From Meloidogyne chitwoodi (Eukaryota; Nematoda; Chromadorea; Rhabditida; Meloidogynidae): DNA of 64,000 nucleotides. The stretch's first letter is position 1; the number at the start of each line of letters is the position of its first letter. Shown in pieces: positions 49,344 to 60,081 of the stretch. The position numbers and the translations under genes were made by a program. The notes under the pieces are model-generated. The model did no database searches. It was given only the letters and a program-made list of their open reading frames with translations, and was not told the origin of the DNA. The stretch lies in assembly GCA_015183035.1 (NCBI GenBank), contig JACZZP010000001.1, positions 1,488,001 through 1,552,000 of the forward strand, in the 5' to 3' direction.

Positions 49344-51284
49344 TTATTTCTTCAATTCTTCTGTAAATTCTGGAACCGCTTTGAACAGATCTGCTACAAG
49401 TCCAAAATCAGAAACCTTTGATAAATTAATATAGTAATGGGGACACATCTATTTAATCAAACTTGAAAAATAGGAGCATCTCTGTCCTTATTAATTGCTA
49501 CAATAACTTTGCTGTCTTTCATGCCTGCTAAATGTTGTATTGCTCCGCTAATACCGACAGCAATATAGAGTTGCTGAAATTTAATTTTTCTAAAAATGAA
49601 AAGGTTTTGAAAATACCGGTGCAACAACTTTTCCTGTTTGACCGACTTGCATATCATTTGGCACAAATCCGGCATCAACAGCTGCTCGACTAGCGCCAAC
49701 AGCTGCGCCAAGAACATCTGCTAATTCATAGAGAATCTTGAAATTTTCCCCAGACTTGAGTCCTCTTCCACCAGATACAACAATTTTAGCACCAGCAAGT
49801 TCTGGACGTTCTGATTTACTCAGTTCTTCACCAAGAAATTCACTTAATTCAGTTTCTATTTCTATATCGGGCACTAAAAATTATCATAATTTTAGCTTAA
49901 AAAGGAGAAAAATACGTTTTTCAGTTGCAGCTGACCCACCATCGGAGGGCGAAGCTTCGAACGCTGTTGCTCGAATAGTTATCATCTTTATACTAGCCTT
50001 ACTGATCACCTTTAATTTATACTATATATAAGTGCCTTATCGATAATAATTTCCTATATCAAAAATTTAATCTGAAAATTATTCTGATGTAAGTTTATTC
50101 CAGTAAATTTTTCATTAATAATTTTGTCATTCATTTAGATTAAAACCTTTGTAATAGCATTTCCAGCATAAGTTGGTCTTGAAAATGAATCATCGCTATG
50201 TATAGATGTTATTTCAGATATTGGGGATACATTTAGAATTGCAGCTGCTCTTGGTATAACACCTCGACTAAATGTAGAAGCACCAGCAATAATGTGTGTA
50301 AAATTAAATTGTTTTTGCACAGATGAAAGAATTGTTGAAACTCTTTCAGGCAAATTTTCATTTAATTTTTCATGTTGAGCAAAAAGAACACGCTAAAATA
50401 AGAAATTGGTACTTAAGTATTATCCCTACGCATTTATGCGGACTTTTTTTTTTGCGGACAAATTTATATATAAATAGAAAATTTTAATAATAAAAAAGTA
50501 CAGTCTATTATTTTATATTCATTAAATTTTATTTATTTTTAATTTAGTATTTTATGTAGTCATTCTATCATTTTATATTGATTTTTAATATTCTATTTAA
50601 TTTATTGTTAAAATTTGGGGTTTGCCAAAAACTGAAAAAGATTCCATCGAATTCTTGCAAGATAGTGGTCTTCTACAAAAACTAGAGTTTGTCGCATGGA
50701 CATGAAATGAAACTTCCAAACAACGTCCAGTTTGGGAATGTAGGAGATGTCGTCAACAACAAGGTGTTCGCAGTGGCAACTGGTCAGCAATACGAAACTT
50801 TCATTTGTGAACGTTTTTGAAAAAAATATTCTTGCTTGAGGGAAATTTTAGGCATTGGAGTGATTTTTTATTGTAATTGTTTCTACTTTATTTATATATA
50901 AATTTGTCACCAAAAAAAAAGTCCGCAAAAGTGCGTAGGGATAATACGTAAGTACCAAGAAATTTTATTATTTTCATTCAAAAAATTAAAAACGAACTTT
51001 AATGCTAGGTATTTTTGCCGCGTTATTTGCAATGGATTCAGAATTTTTTCCTGTTACGAGCAAAGAAATTTCATGGCCAATTTTTTTCGCAGCGGTAACA
51101 GTATTAAAAGTTAAAGGATTTAATACTTGACCATTATGCTCTGCTAAAACAAGTGTACTGGCCAAACGTAACTAAATAAATATTAGTCATTAATTAAATA
51201 AAAATTATAAAAAAGAATAATAAATATTTAGCTTACATTATTTACATAATGTTGAACATTTCTAAAAAGTAGATTTATGTACAT
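49344..51284 (-). CDS. etfa: electron transfer flavoprotein alpha subunit, mitochondrial
   Basis: ETF alpha binds FAD and passes electrons from acyl-CoA dehydrogenases to ETF-ubiquinone oxidoreductase in the mitochondrial matrix. N-terminal half: [20 protein letters not shown], then [20 protein letters not shown]. The FAD-binding C-terminal half is intact: [70 protein letters not shown] and [12 protein letters not shown]. The tail is [10 protein letters not shown]. The start is the ATG giving [16 protein letters not shown], a short amphipathic, basic leader that fits a mitochondrial presequence. The intron between 50395 and 50997 has been enlarged by a MITE from an inferred length of about 50 bp. 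Confidence 0.92.
50408..50956. mobile_element. 549-bp MITE in an ETF alpha intron, exact 8-bp target duplication
   Basis: The ends are GGTACTTAAGTATTATCC and, inward from the right, GGTACTTACGTATTATCC. Inverted repeats of about 66 bp also include CCTACGCA and TTTATATATAAAT. It is flanked by AAGAAATT at 50400-50407 and 50957-50964. The interior open frame at 50608-50790 is not recognised and is probably chance. Confidence 0.88.
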
Positions 51285-51603
51285 AGCAATATGTAAATAT
51301 ATTTCCAAAATTAAAAAACTAAAATATGTTTAGAAAATCAACACGTATAAAATATAAATTAATAGTTTTTTCGCCTGTCTTACTTATATTAACAAACCAT
51401 AAATCGAGGCAACAAAAAAAATAGAAATTTTAACCTATAAAGATAAGACTCAAAAGGTCAAATAAAATTTTTAATCTTCGAGTTTTAGTATCGGCAAGTT
51501 AAACGGGAAATTAGAATTTAACCGTTCACAAAGAGAAGGAAAAAAAAAATTCTCATTATTTACTTTTTCACTCATTCCAATCCAAAAAAGACATTGACCT
51601 TTT
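51285..51603. other. upstream of ETF alpha, next to the transposon
   Basis: AT-rich. At 51497-51575 a sequence beginning GTTAAACGGGAAAT resembles the transposon's inverted-repeat region (51613 onward) as a diverged direct copy. Confidence 0.45.
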
Positions 51604-54397
51604 CACGGCGGGTTAAACAGGAAATCTAACTGTCTGCAAAAATAAAAATGAGTTCATCATTCTCTCTCATTTTTACTCTTTTTCTTTTTCACGCTCTCTT
51701 AATTTCCACACTCTTTTCATTCAAAATCAGGTTACTAACTTTAAAATCCAATATCTCGAAAACCGCTTATACGATTTTAAATCTGTCTATCCATTTTATA
51801 GATAATTGTTTCAAGATTTTGTTTAAAAAATTTCATAGGCTCAAATGCAGTTTTGAGAGAGAAAATGCAGTTTTAATTTTTGATTAATTTAAGATGAAAA
51901 CAAGGGCAAAAACGCTCAAAAAAAGCATTGCTGCTAAAGAAGGATGGGATAAACAACAACAAAAAAATAATAACATCTCTGCTAAATTATTTAAAGCTCG
52001 CCAAGATCGATACTCAACAACAAAAAGGAAGAAAAATCAGGAAAACCAGGAGGCCAAAATTAAAGATGCACAAACACAAACAGAAGAACAATCGAAACCT
52101 AAAACTGTGAATAAAGCGGCACAAACAACAATTACGAAAGTGGATGCTGCTACTCAAACTGCTGCAATAGGAAGGAATAAAGCAACACAAACAATTCCAA
52201 GCCCATCAAAAGTCGATCAATGCACACAAACATTTACAGTTTTTCATCTTGATAAATGTAAAATTTTTAGGTTACGTTTAATTACTTTAATTTAGTTTCG
52301 GATGTAATTGAATTACACAAAACCATCCAAGATCTTGACAAAGAAAATAAAGAGTTGAAGAAAAAACATCGGAAAAAACCATTGAAAGCACTTGAAAACA
52401 TTTCAACGCGGAGAACAAATCAAATAGCTAAAGGAATTGCAGAAGAAATTAAAAATAGTAGGGAAAGTATGAACTTTATAAAATAATAAATAAAAAATTT
52501 TGCATTTAAGCCACACCCGAAGGCTTAGTTGGTAGTAAAATTGTTAAAAGAATCGAAAAAAATCTTTCGTCGAAACATTGTCTGCTTTCACCCGAAAATG
52601 ATCTTGCAGCTACTTTAGCTTCTGGCTTGACAACCAAACAAAGAGAGAGATTGAAACATTGCTTCAGAGTAATAGGATTCGATAGATTTTCACCATCTAC
52701 AAAAGTAAAAGAACTGAAAAAAGAATGGAAAAAAATTGCCTCTTGGGATTGGATAAATGAAGCATATGTTTGTTTAAATGTGTCTGAAGTATTATCAAAA
52801 AGATTAAATACCTTATCAAAATTTGGTTTTTTAAATTTTATAACAATATTCTTTTATTTGTTAGGTCAGCTAAGAATGCACAAACAATTTAACAATAATA
52901 TTTTTGTTACGCTAATGGGAGACAAGGGAGGAAAAGAGTGGCCCTCAAAATCCACAAAAATTGGAATTATAATAGGCAATGTTGATAAGCCTAATAGCCC
53001 GTACAATATATCACTCGTCAGCATATATGATGGAGATGATAATAGAGAGAATTTGAAACTGAAGCTTGACCCTATAATCCGTCAATTGGAGGTTTTGAAT
53101 AGTGTAACGTTTAATAATGCAGGTGTAGAAATGACATTAAAGATTAAATGGTTATTTTAAAGTTTTTAATTTTAATACTTTATACGTTCAGGTTCGTATG
53201 TTCTGACCTAAAGTTTATAAGCGCGATTTATGGGCACAGGGGAGCATGTTCGAACCATCCTTGTTCCAAATGTTTGATAACAAAAGAGAATCTTGGTACA
53301 ATTTGTGGTGAACCAAGGACTCTACAGAATTTAAAGTCTGATGCTTTAAGCGACAAAAACTCCATATTTGGCCAACCAATAATTTCGATCTCTCCTTCAC
53401 AAATAGTTCCTCCAAGCCTACATCTTATTTCTGGTATTTGTCAAAGAATTATGGATGCTATCAGTGAGTACAGCCATCATTCTGGAAGATCAATACAAGA
53501 GATTTTTAATGAGGCACACGCAAAGATGGATCCTAGAAAAAGAACATTTACAGGTTTTTGACTTATTTTTTTAATATCCAAGAAATATACAGGCTCTGCT
53601 CTGTATCATTTGATTACTGGTCCTTCAAGAGAGAAACTTAAAAAAATGCTTCCATCCACACAATCATCTGTTATTCTTTGTCGGCTGCTTGATACAATGA
53701 AAGAAATTTATGGACTTGCAAATGCTACATTTCTTGATCAAAGGGGAGTTGAACAGTTGAAAACAACAACAACGAATCTTTATAAAGATATTCAGGTTTA
53801 TTTACATTCCATCGATTTTAAGTTTAATTTTAAGCAACTTCGAACCCGATTTGAAGCTCTTAACTTGAGGGGACGCTTAGCTGGAGGGCAATTAAAAATT
53901 TTCAAGCCGACACCTAAATTGCACATGCTTTGTGCTCATGCTCCTCAATTTGCTGAAGAAAATGGTTGGTGGTGCTGGATTTCTGAGCAAGGATTGGAAC
54001 ATTTGCACTCATTATACAATAAATTGGTAAGTCTAAAATTAAATCAATATAAAAGTCAATATTCTAGGCCGTTCAATACTGCAACACTGGTGACAAAAAT
54101 AAAACGGCTGAGAAGTTGGCGCAACATCAAGCTCTTCTTAATGCTCTCAATGATAGAGGAACAATGCAGAAAATTATTATTTAATTTAACTCTATTATTT
54201 TAATATTTATTTGTTTTTCAATTATTGTTTTTTAATAAAAAGCTTAACTCCATTAGAAATTGTTTAATAGACTCAATTATGATGGAAAAGTGCAAGAGAG
54301 AGGAGAAATAGTGTGTTAAATCAAATAGGGGCTTTTTGGCGTACTCTAAAAAAACAAATACATTCCGCCACAAGAATTTCCCGTTTAACCCGCCGTG
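51604..54397 (+). mobile_element. complete 2.8-kb DNA transposon of uncertain superfamily
   Basis: The left end CACGGCGGGTTAAAC is matched in inverted orientation at the right end over 22 bp with one mismatch (51604-51625 and 54376-54397). The 6-bp word CCTTTT directly flanks both ends (51598-51603 and 54398-54403) as a target duplication. The element contains a single multi-exon gene in plus orientation. The CAC terminus resembles that of CACTA-, Chapaev- and Transib-type elements, but neither the 6-bp duplication nor the following bases match a superfamily I can name with confidence. Confidence 0.75.
51894..54184 (+). CDS. DDE-like transposase candidate with TQT-motif array
   Basis: Eight exons (51894-52257, 52296-52466, 52511-52825, 52865-53150, 53192-53553, 53593-53795, 53835-54026, 54068-54184) join exactly in frame to 669 residues with no stop. 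The basic N-terminus carries TQT at residues 61-63, 87-89, 98-100 and 111-113, including the KxTQT form at K96. A predicted coiled coil follows (LHKTIQDLDKENKELKKKHR). The core has an acidic candidate VTLMGDKGG, then SLVSIYDGDDNRENLKLKLD, a Cys cluster CSNHPCSKC, PPSLHLISGICQRIM and AEENGWWCWISEQGLEHLH. This order recalls the RAG1/Transib core, but the residue expected for the second Asp is not evident. Family assignment is inference. Confidence 0.7.
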
Positions 54398-54436
54398 CCT
54401 TTTTATATTATTAACCATTTTGTAACAATTCACGCT

Positions 54437-54564
54437 GTTAACCCGGGTACAGCCCGACTGGACGGGCTATAGTATGTTAAACAATGAGAATTAGAGATAA
54501 AGTGGAAACTAGAGACTACTTGCGGCAAGTCAGCCGGCGTCCAGTCGGGCGTGTCCCTGTTAAC
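54437..54564. repeat. short inverted repeat, GC-rich
   Basis: The arm 54437-54464 (starting GTTAACCCGGG, ending CCCGACTGGACG) is matched by an inverted copy at 54538-54564 with one indel and a few mismatches. It lies just downstream of the transposon and may be a small foldback or a solo end. No target duplication was found. Confidence 0.55.
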
Positions 54565-54780
54565 CCTTTCCTTTTATTTAAAAGCTGTGTGGCTGTTTTA
54601 GTATTTCTCATTTTCTCCAAGACTTTTATCGTTAAACTAACTGGGACGAGTTTTGCGTGATTTTATATTTTTGAATTTTAATCTTGATCTTTCTTCTAAT
54701 AAATTGATAAAAATCCTTTAGTCACTGCACAACTGATTTTTTCTAATAATTCGAAAACTACAAAATATATTGTATACCAT
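54565..54780. promoter_or_regulatory. upstream region of the PLK4-like kinase gene
   Basis: About 215 bp between the short inverted repeat and the kinase ATG. It is AT-rich with no named element. With the transposon only about 380 bp from the kinase start, the promoter is probably short. Confidence 0.35.
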
Positions 54781-57700
54781 ATGGCCTTTCAAGAAAAACA
54801 GAAACAGATTGTATGTACATATTTTTCGAAAGTTGTTTTAATACAATATTTTTTAGGGTGATTACTGGGTTCTGCGTGTTATTGGTAAAGGTGGATTTGG
54901 AACTGTATATCTTTGCGAAGAAAAAGTTACCAAGGAATTATTTGCTATAAAGGAAATTAAAGTTATTATTTAATGTTTTAACTCGATAATAAATTTTTAG
55001 GAAAAATTGAAAATTGATCCGAAAACGGAAATAGAAATACATAAAAGGTTAATGAAAAAACGAAGCAATAGAGTAGTTAAAATTATTAACAACTTTGAAC
55101 TTGATGGATTTTTTTATTTGGTGATGGAGTATTGCAAAGAAGGGAGTTTACGAGATTATGTGAAGAAAAATGGGGCAATGGAAGTTCTTTTAGGTTTTTA
55201 CTTTTTCAATTTTTAAATATGTATTAATTAAAGCAACTGATATCCTTACACAGTTATGTGATGCTCTAAAAGTGATTCATGATGAAGATATTGCACATAG
55301 AGATCTAACACCAAATAATGTTTTAATTTGGGAAATTAAACGAGGACGAAATGATGATGTTAAACGAATTCGTGTAGTATGTCTTATATTTGATAAATTT
55401 TTAAATCTATTTTTAGAAAGTTACTGATTTTGGATTATCAAAAGAGACGCCAAAAAATGCTAAGGGACAATTTAAAACAACACTTGGAACTGGCCCATTT
55501 ATGGCTCCGTTAATTCAATAATTTAGCTAATATTTCGTACAATTTTTAGTGAAGTACTTGCAGGAAGATATACAAAAGCTGCTGATGTTTTTGCTCTTGG
55601 TTCAATATTCTATTTTATTTTAACAAGAAATTATTTGCCCGATAAACTTGAACTTTCACCGATTTTAAAGGATGTTATGGCAATGAACTCGATAAAAAAA
55701 TTAGGTTCAAGTGTTCAGACTGATTTGAGAGCATTTATTCGTGGGATGCTTTGCAATGAAATCGACCGAATCCGTTTAGATGGTAATTCACATAAGTTAT
55801 TTTAACAAATATATTTAAGAAATTGACTATCATGAATTTATGAAATGGTTTTATGCAGAACGTTATGAAATTGATCCTGAATTGCGAGAACTTTGTTCAC
55901 ATTCATATAATGGGAACTTAAGAGGAAGATCTAGTCAAAGTCGAGAATCATCAAGAAAACCACATGTGCAGATTAATAGGCAGGAAGCACAAAAACGCTC
56001 AAACAAGGATTCTGCTTTTGGAAGCGATGTAAATATAAAATTATTTAGAGGCCGGGCTCTTGCGTCTAGCAGGATTATATAGTTCTCTTCAGAGATCCTG
56101 TGATAAAGGCTACTCTTTTGTGTGATAAAAACTGACCAGTGGTCAGTTAGGTCAGAGAACTATCACATAACCTGCTCTTTTCCATAAATGTACACAGTTT
56201 CTGCGTCTTTTTTACATGATTAAGTGCCTTTATCACATTCCTATGTAAAAAGACTTCCCTATTTTTATCTGAAGGCGTAGACGGATTAAAAAAATGAACT
56301 AGATAGATTAAATCCTGAAGAATGAATGTAGTAAAGATTACCAGGGTTATATTTCAATATTTAAATTTCATTATCCCAATTTTCAACAGTTCCAATGTAA
56401 ACTAATAATTTTTGTTATATTTTCTTCCAATTATTATAGCAAAGTCATAGCGGAAGTGGTCGCTGTCATCACCCACAATTTGATAAACAAACTGGACGTT
56501 GCAGAACATGCCCTTTTAAGTATTTTTTTATTGAAAATCTAATTATTAAAAACCAACTTTTAGAATCAATGAGCCAAAATTCGATAAATTGCACCTCAGT
56601 GAGCCAGTAAAGGTAGAAGGAAATTTTTTAATTTCTTACTCTAATTTAGCTACAAATTTTACCCAACAATTCTAATGACATCGCCAGAAACGCGAAGTCA
56701 AATATAACACATCTACAAGATTCTATTACATCAAAAGATAAACAACTCGAAACAGCAAGTTATCCAATCATTTCACATAAAAATGAAGCAACAATTTACA
56801 ATTTAAGACAACCGCCATGGCCATTACCAACAATCACCCATAATTACGTGACTGTAAATGAATTTGGAAGAGTAAGTTTGGTGACGAAAAATTCCTCTCC
56901 AAAGAGTTTTGGAAAATTTCTCCCCAGATTTTCGAAAACTCCTCTTGGTCGGAAAATTCCTCTCCGAGAAGAATTATTTGAAAATTTAAAATAATTTTGG
57001 TTCATTTTAACAAGATTATTGTATAATACAATTTTTTAAGTGATTCAGAATAATTTTAATAATAATTTGTAGAAGATTTTTCTGTTAAAAGAATTTAACA
57101 GAAATGAATGTTTTAATAATTCTGCTCGAGGAGGAATTCTCCGATGAAGTTGAATTTTCCGATAATCTGTGGAGGAATTTTCCAATAATCGTAAGTTTTG
57201 TTCCGGAACTTTTTTTCATTAGATCATTTTTAGTGTCGTTTTGTCAAATATTCTAATGCAAGAGGACAATTTCAATTGGTAGCTATATTAGAAAAGACGG
57301 CCTCCAAGGATGATCAAACTATTGGCAAAATATTTGAGTTGAGACAAAATGACCTTGAACAAGAAGTTTCTAGTGTTTTTTTAAATTTATAACTAATTTA
57401 GTTTAGTTGCGAATATTACAACCTGAAAGACAAAATGTGAGAAAACCCGAACGTAATGGGGAAAGAATTAAAATTTCAAGAGAAATGTTCCCTCGAATTA
57501 GAAGGTTTTTTATAATCTAATCTATCTTTATTCTAAATTAATAGTTATGTCGAATTCCAAGATTGTAAAATAGCAAAGAATGGTTATGAAACAATATGGG
57601 GTTTCCTAAAGATGGCTGCAAGTAAAATTGTTCAAGCTTATTGTGAAGAAATTACAAATGGCCGTAAATATAGAATAGAGCTTTGCCTAAACGGATGGGC

Positions 57701-58030
57701 CAATCTTTTTATAGGGCCTAGGGAAGCTAAAGGTATTTTTATCTAGACTAAAAGTTCGTATATTTTAGACATTGCCGATTTAAAACTTTTTGGGAGGCAA
57801 AAAGTAGATAATGGAAAATTTGAACAAGTCAAAACTGAGGCTGCTATTAATGACGGTAAATAAAAATATTTTTTAATTTGTAACGGTTGATATATTTTAT
57901 CACAGATGAAAAATCGTTAGCCATTGATTTGGTGAAGGCACTAAGAATTCATGTGAGGGAATCAGTTTGGAAGCGACAGTTCAATAGAAGAAATATCAGA
58001 TGCACAATTTACACACACGGATTTGAGTAA
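54781..58030 (+). CDS. zyg-1: PLK4/ZYG-1-like protein kinase
   Basis: Ser/Thr kinase, possibly the centriole-duplication kinase. The N-terminal kinase domain has the glycine loop IGKGGFGTVYL, lysine in FAIKEIK, the catalytic loop HRDLTPNN (Thr after HRDL, as in PLK4), DFGLSKE, and GTGPFMAPEVL as the activation/APE segment; all catalytic residues are present. After a basic Ser-rich linker, an exon encodes CHHPQFDKQTGRCRTC. The C-terminal region begins PPWPLPTITHNYVTVNEFGR and continues FVKYSNARGQFQLVAI, RIKISREMFPRIRR, SYVEFQDCKIAKNGYETIWG and LCLNGWANLFIG, ending YTHGFE. I read this as a polo-box-like dimerisation region. Exons join in frame to the stop at 58028-58030. The kinase call is firm; the ZYG-1 identity is tentative. 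Confidence 0.72.
56873..57232. repeat. intronic sequence with diverged inverted GAGGAATTTTCC words
   Basis: This 360-bp intron is about nine times the local norm. It contains several copies of GGAGGAATTYTCC and its complement (GGAAAATTCCTCTCC, GAAAAATTCCTCTCC), arranged mostly head to tail on the left and inverted on the right. This suggests an old mobile element, but no clear ends were found. Confidence 0.4.
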
Positions 58031-58388
58031 AATCAAAGATTCAATGCATTTCTCCCAAAGTTCCACCTTCAATGTGAATGTTGTATAATTTGATTTTTTG
58101 AAGAAAAGGTTATTATTTTTCGGTAAATTATCGATTAGCCTGCAGCCGAAAATACATGGAAAGGAAGGACTTTTTACGAACCCTTTGTCAAAAAATAATC
58201 TTTAAGCGTGCAAGATAAAATCTTGGAGATTAGCTGCAAAATAAATCTAACTTTAAATGTATTAAAATGAAAGTATTACAAGAGGTTAATGTGTAAACAA
58301 TGATTAAAACGGAAGTTTATACCTCCGACAAGATCATCATGAAATAAATTAAAGTACATAATTAAAAGTTGGTTCTCATTAACCTCCG
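58031..58388. other. convergent 3' region between the kinase and H2A.Z genes
   Basis: About 360 bp, moderately AT-rich. No gene or repeat could be supported. Confidence 0.5.
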
Positions 58389-59196
58389 TCAAACAGGTTG
58401 TGTCTTTGGAATTGCAGCTGTCGGCTGTTGTGCACCCTTCTAAAATTTATTAATCTAAAATATAGTTGAAGGTATGACAATTACCTTATTCATAAGGTAA
58501 CGATGAATATGTGGAATGACTCCTCCACCAGCAATTGTTGCTTTAATAAGCGAATCAAGCTGAAAATGAATATGAGCAAGAATTTTATATTTTAATTTTC
58601 ATTAGCTTTATTAATGGAGGTACAACATAAAGTAGGTTATGGTTTAGTGGGATCCAGATTTTAATTAATTGAAAACATGGACTCAAGGAAAAATCCAGGT
58701 CGAGAAAAACCCGGAATGTTAAAAATGCATGGGCCTGGACTATAATACCCAGTTCTCGGCCAAGAAATCTCTAATGAAAAATTCATATCTGTAATCCATG
58801 TAAATATGTATCTCATAAATTTCAAAAAAAAGTTAACTCATACCTCTTCATCACCTCGAATCGCAAGGTGAAGATGTCTGGGCGTTACGCGTTTTACTTT
58901 AAGATCTTTGGATGCATTCCCAGCCAATTCAAGAACCTCAGCCGTCAAATACTCTAAAATTGCAGCACTATACACAGCAGCAGTAGCACCAACGCGTCCA
59001 GTGCTAGTTGTCCTTTTTTTGAGAAAACGATGAATACGACCCACCGGAAATTGGAGTCCTGCCCTTGCACTTCTCGAAATAACCTTCTGCAAAAAAAAAC
59101 TTGTAAAACAAGACTGAGAAATGTGTTTCTTTTACTAACTACCTTGGATTTTGCTTTTCCACTGTCTTTTCCTGCTTTTCCTTTCCCTCCTGCCAT
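58389..59196 (-). CDS. htz-1: histone variant H2A.Z
   Basis: H2A.Z replaces H2A in nucleosomes near promoters and is deposited by SWR1-type remodellers. Four exons (59196-59143, 59086-58844, then two short exons near 58560-58485 and 58440-58389) give 139 residues. The Lys/Gly-rich tail [18 protein letters not shown] leads into [20 protein letters not shown]. The H2A.Z-specific features are [40 protein letters not shown], the acidic GDEELDSLI and the signature [19 protein letters not shown]. The C-terminal tail ([16 protein letters not shown]) is longer than in most animals. The presence of introns marks it as a replacement-type rather than replication-dependent histone gene. It is divergent from PRPF39. 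Confidence 0.96.
58620..58790. repeat. GGATCCAG/CATGGACTC repeat fragment in an H2A.Z intron
   Basis: The intron segment with GGGATCCAG, CATGGACTCAAGGAAAAATC and GGGCCTGGACT is similar to part of the element interior at about 27030-27130 (in reverse there). It is a dispersed repeat relic. Confidence 0.45.
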
Positions 59197-60081
59197 TTGA
59201 ATAATTATTAATTGAAAATCTGTCTAAATTAAATAAATAAATGGTAAAGGTCGATTCAGAGTATAACTTTTTTAATTATCAACCATTTCAATTATTTTAT
59301 AATTTGGAATAGTTAAATTAGTGGATTCTTTTACTAATTTGAAAGATCCTAATAATTCACAAAAAAGTAATACGCTAACGAGAGTTTTCGAGTAATAAAA
59401 TAACTATCGGTTAAGAGAAAAAAAGTTATAGAGCAATACTGCTGCTTGGTGTACAATTTTTCCTTTGCGTCTATTTTAGATTGGAAATGAATGAACTAAA
59501 TATATGTATGTATTTCGATACATAAAACGGGCAAATAGCCATCTCGCACATACATATACTTTTATAATTTCTCTAAAATTTTCATCCCTAAATATTTCAT
59601 CTTAATCAAATATTGGCGCGCTCTTAATTCGTCTTACCCATAATTCGTCACAGCTGCACAAAACAACTCATTGTCCTATGCTTACTTCGTTTCATGTAAG
59701 CCAAGAATGAACCTATAGACGTCTACAACTGATATATATTTTTGTTCATTACTTTATCATAAACTTGTTTGTTCATAACCAAAAGGTACGGGCGATTCAG
59801 GAGTTTTGTTCAGTAGGACGAATTAAAATGGGCGAAATAAAGATGGACTAATTTAGACGAAGCAATTAATATTAAACTATATTTTATTTCAAAATGTCTA
59901 ATATTAAATAAACATTGATTATTTTTTGTTTTGCATAGAGGTGGTAGATGATTGTGGGTTATAGCGTATGGCCTGATTTTTCTGATCCGCCACTAATTTA
60001 TCCATGTTAACTTATGAATATTTAATCCTTTATCTCCAAATATTTTTGTACAAATTTCTGAATTTTTAGAAAATTCTTAAA
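59197..60081. promoter_or_regulatory. divergent promoter region of H2A.Z and PRPF39
   Basis: 885 bp between two divergent starts. The 59615-59870 part contains several AATTCGTC or GACGAATT words in both orientations, which may be a degenerate small inverted-repeat element. No core promoter element can be named. No open frame supported. Confidence 0.4.

Noticed and set aside
59610..59870. Small MITE between H2A.Z and PRPF39
   Set aside because: AATTCGTC words occur in both orientations but do not form an extended inverted repeat and no target duplication was found.
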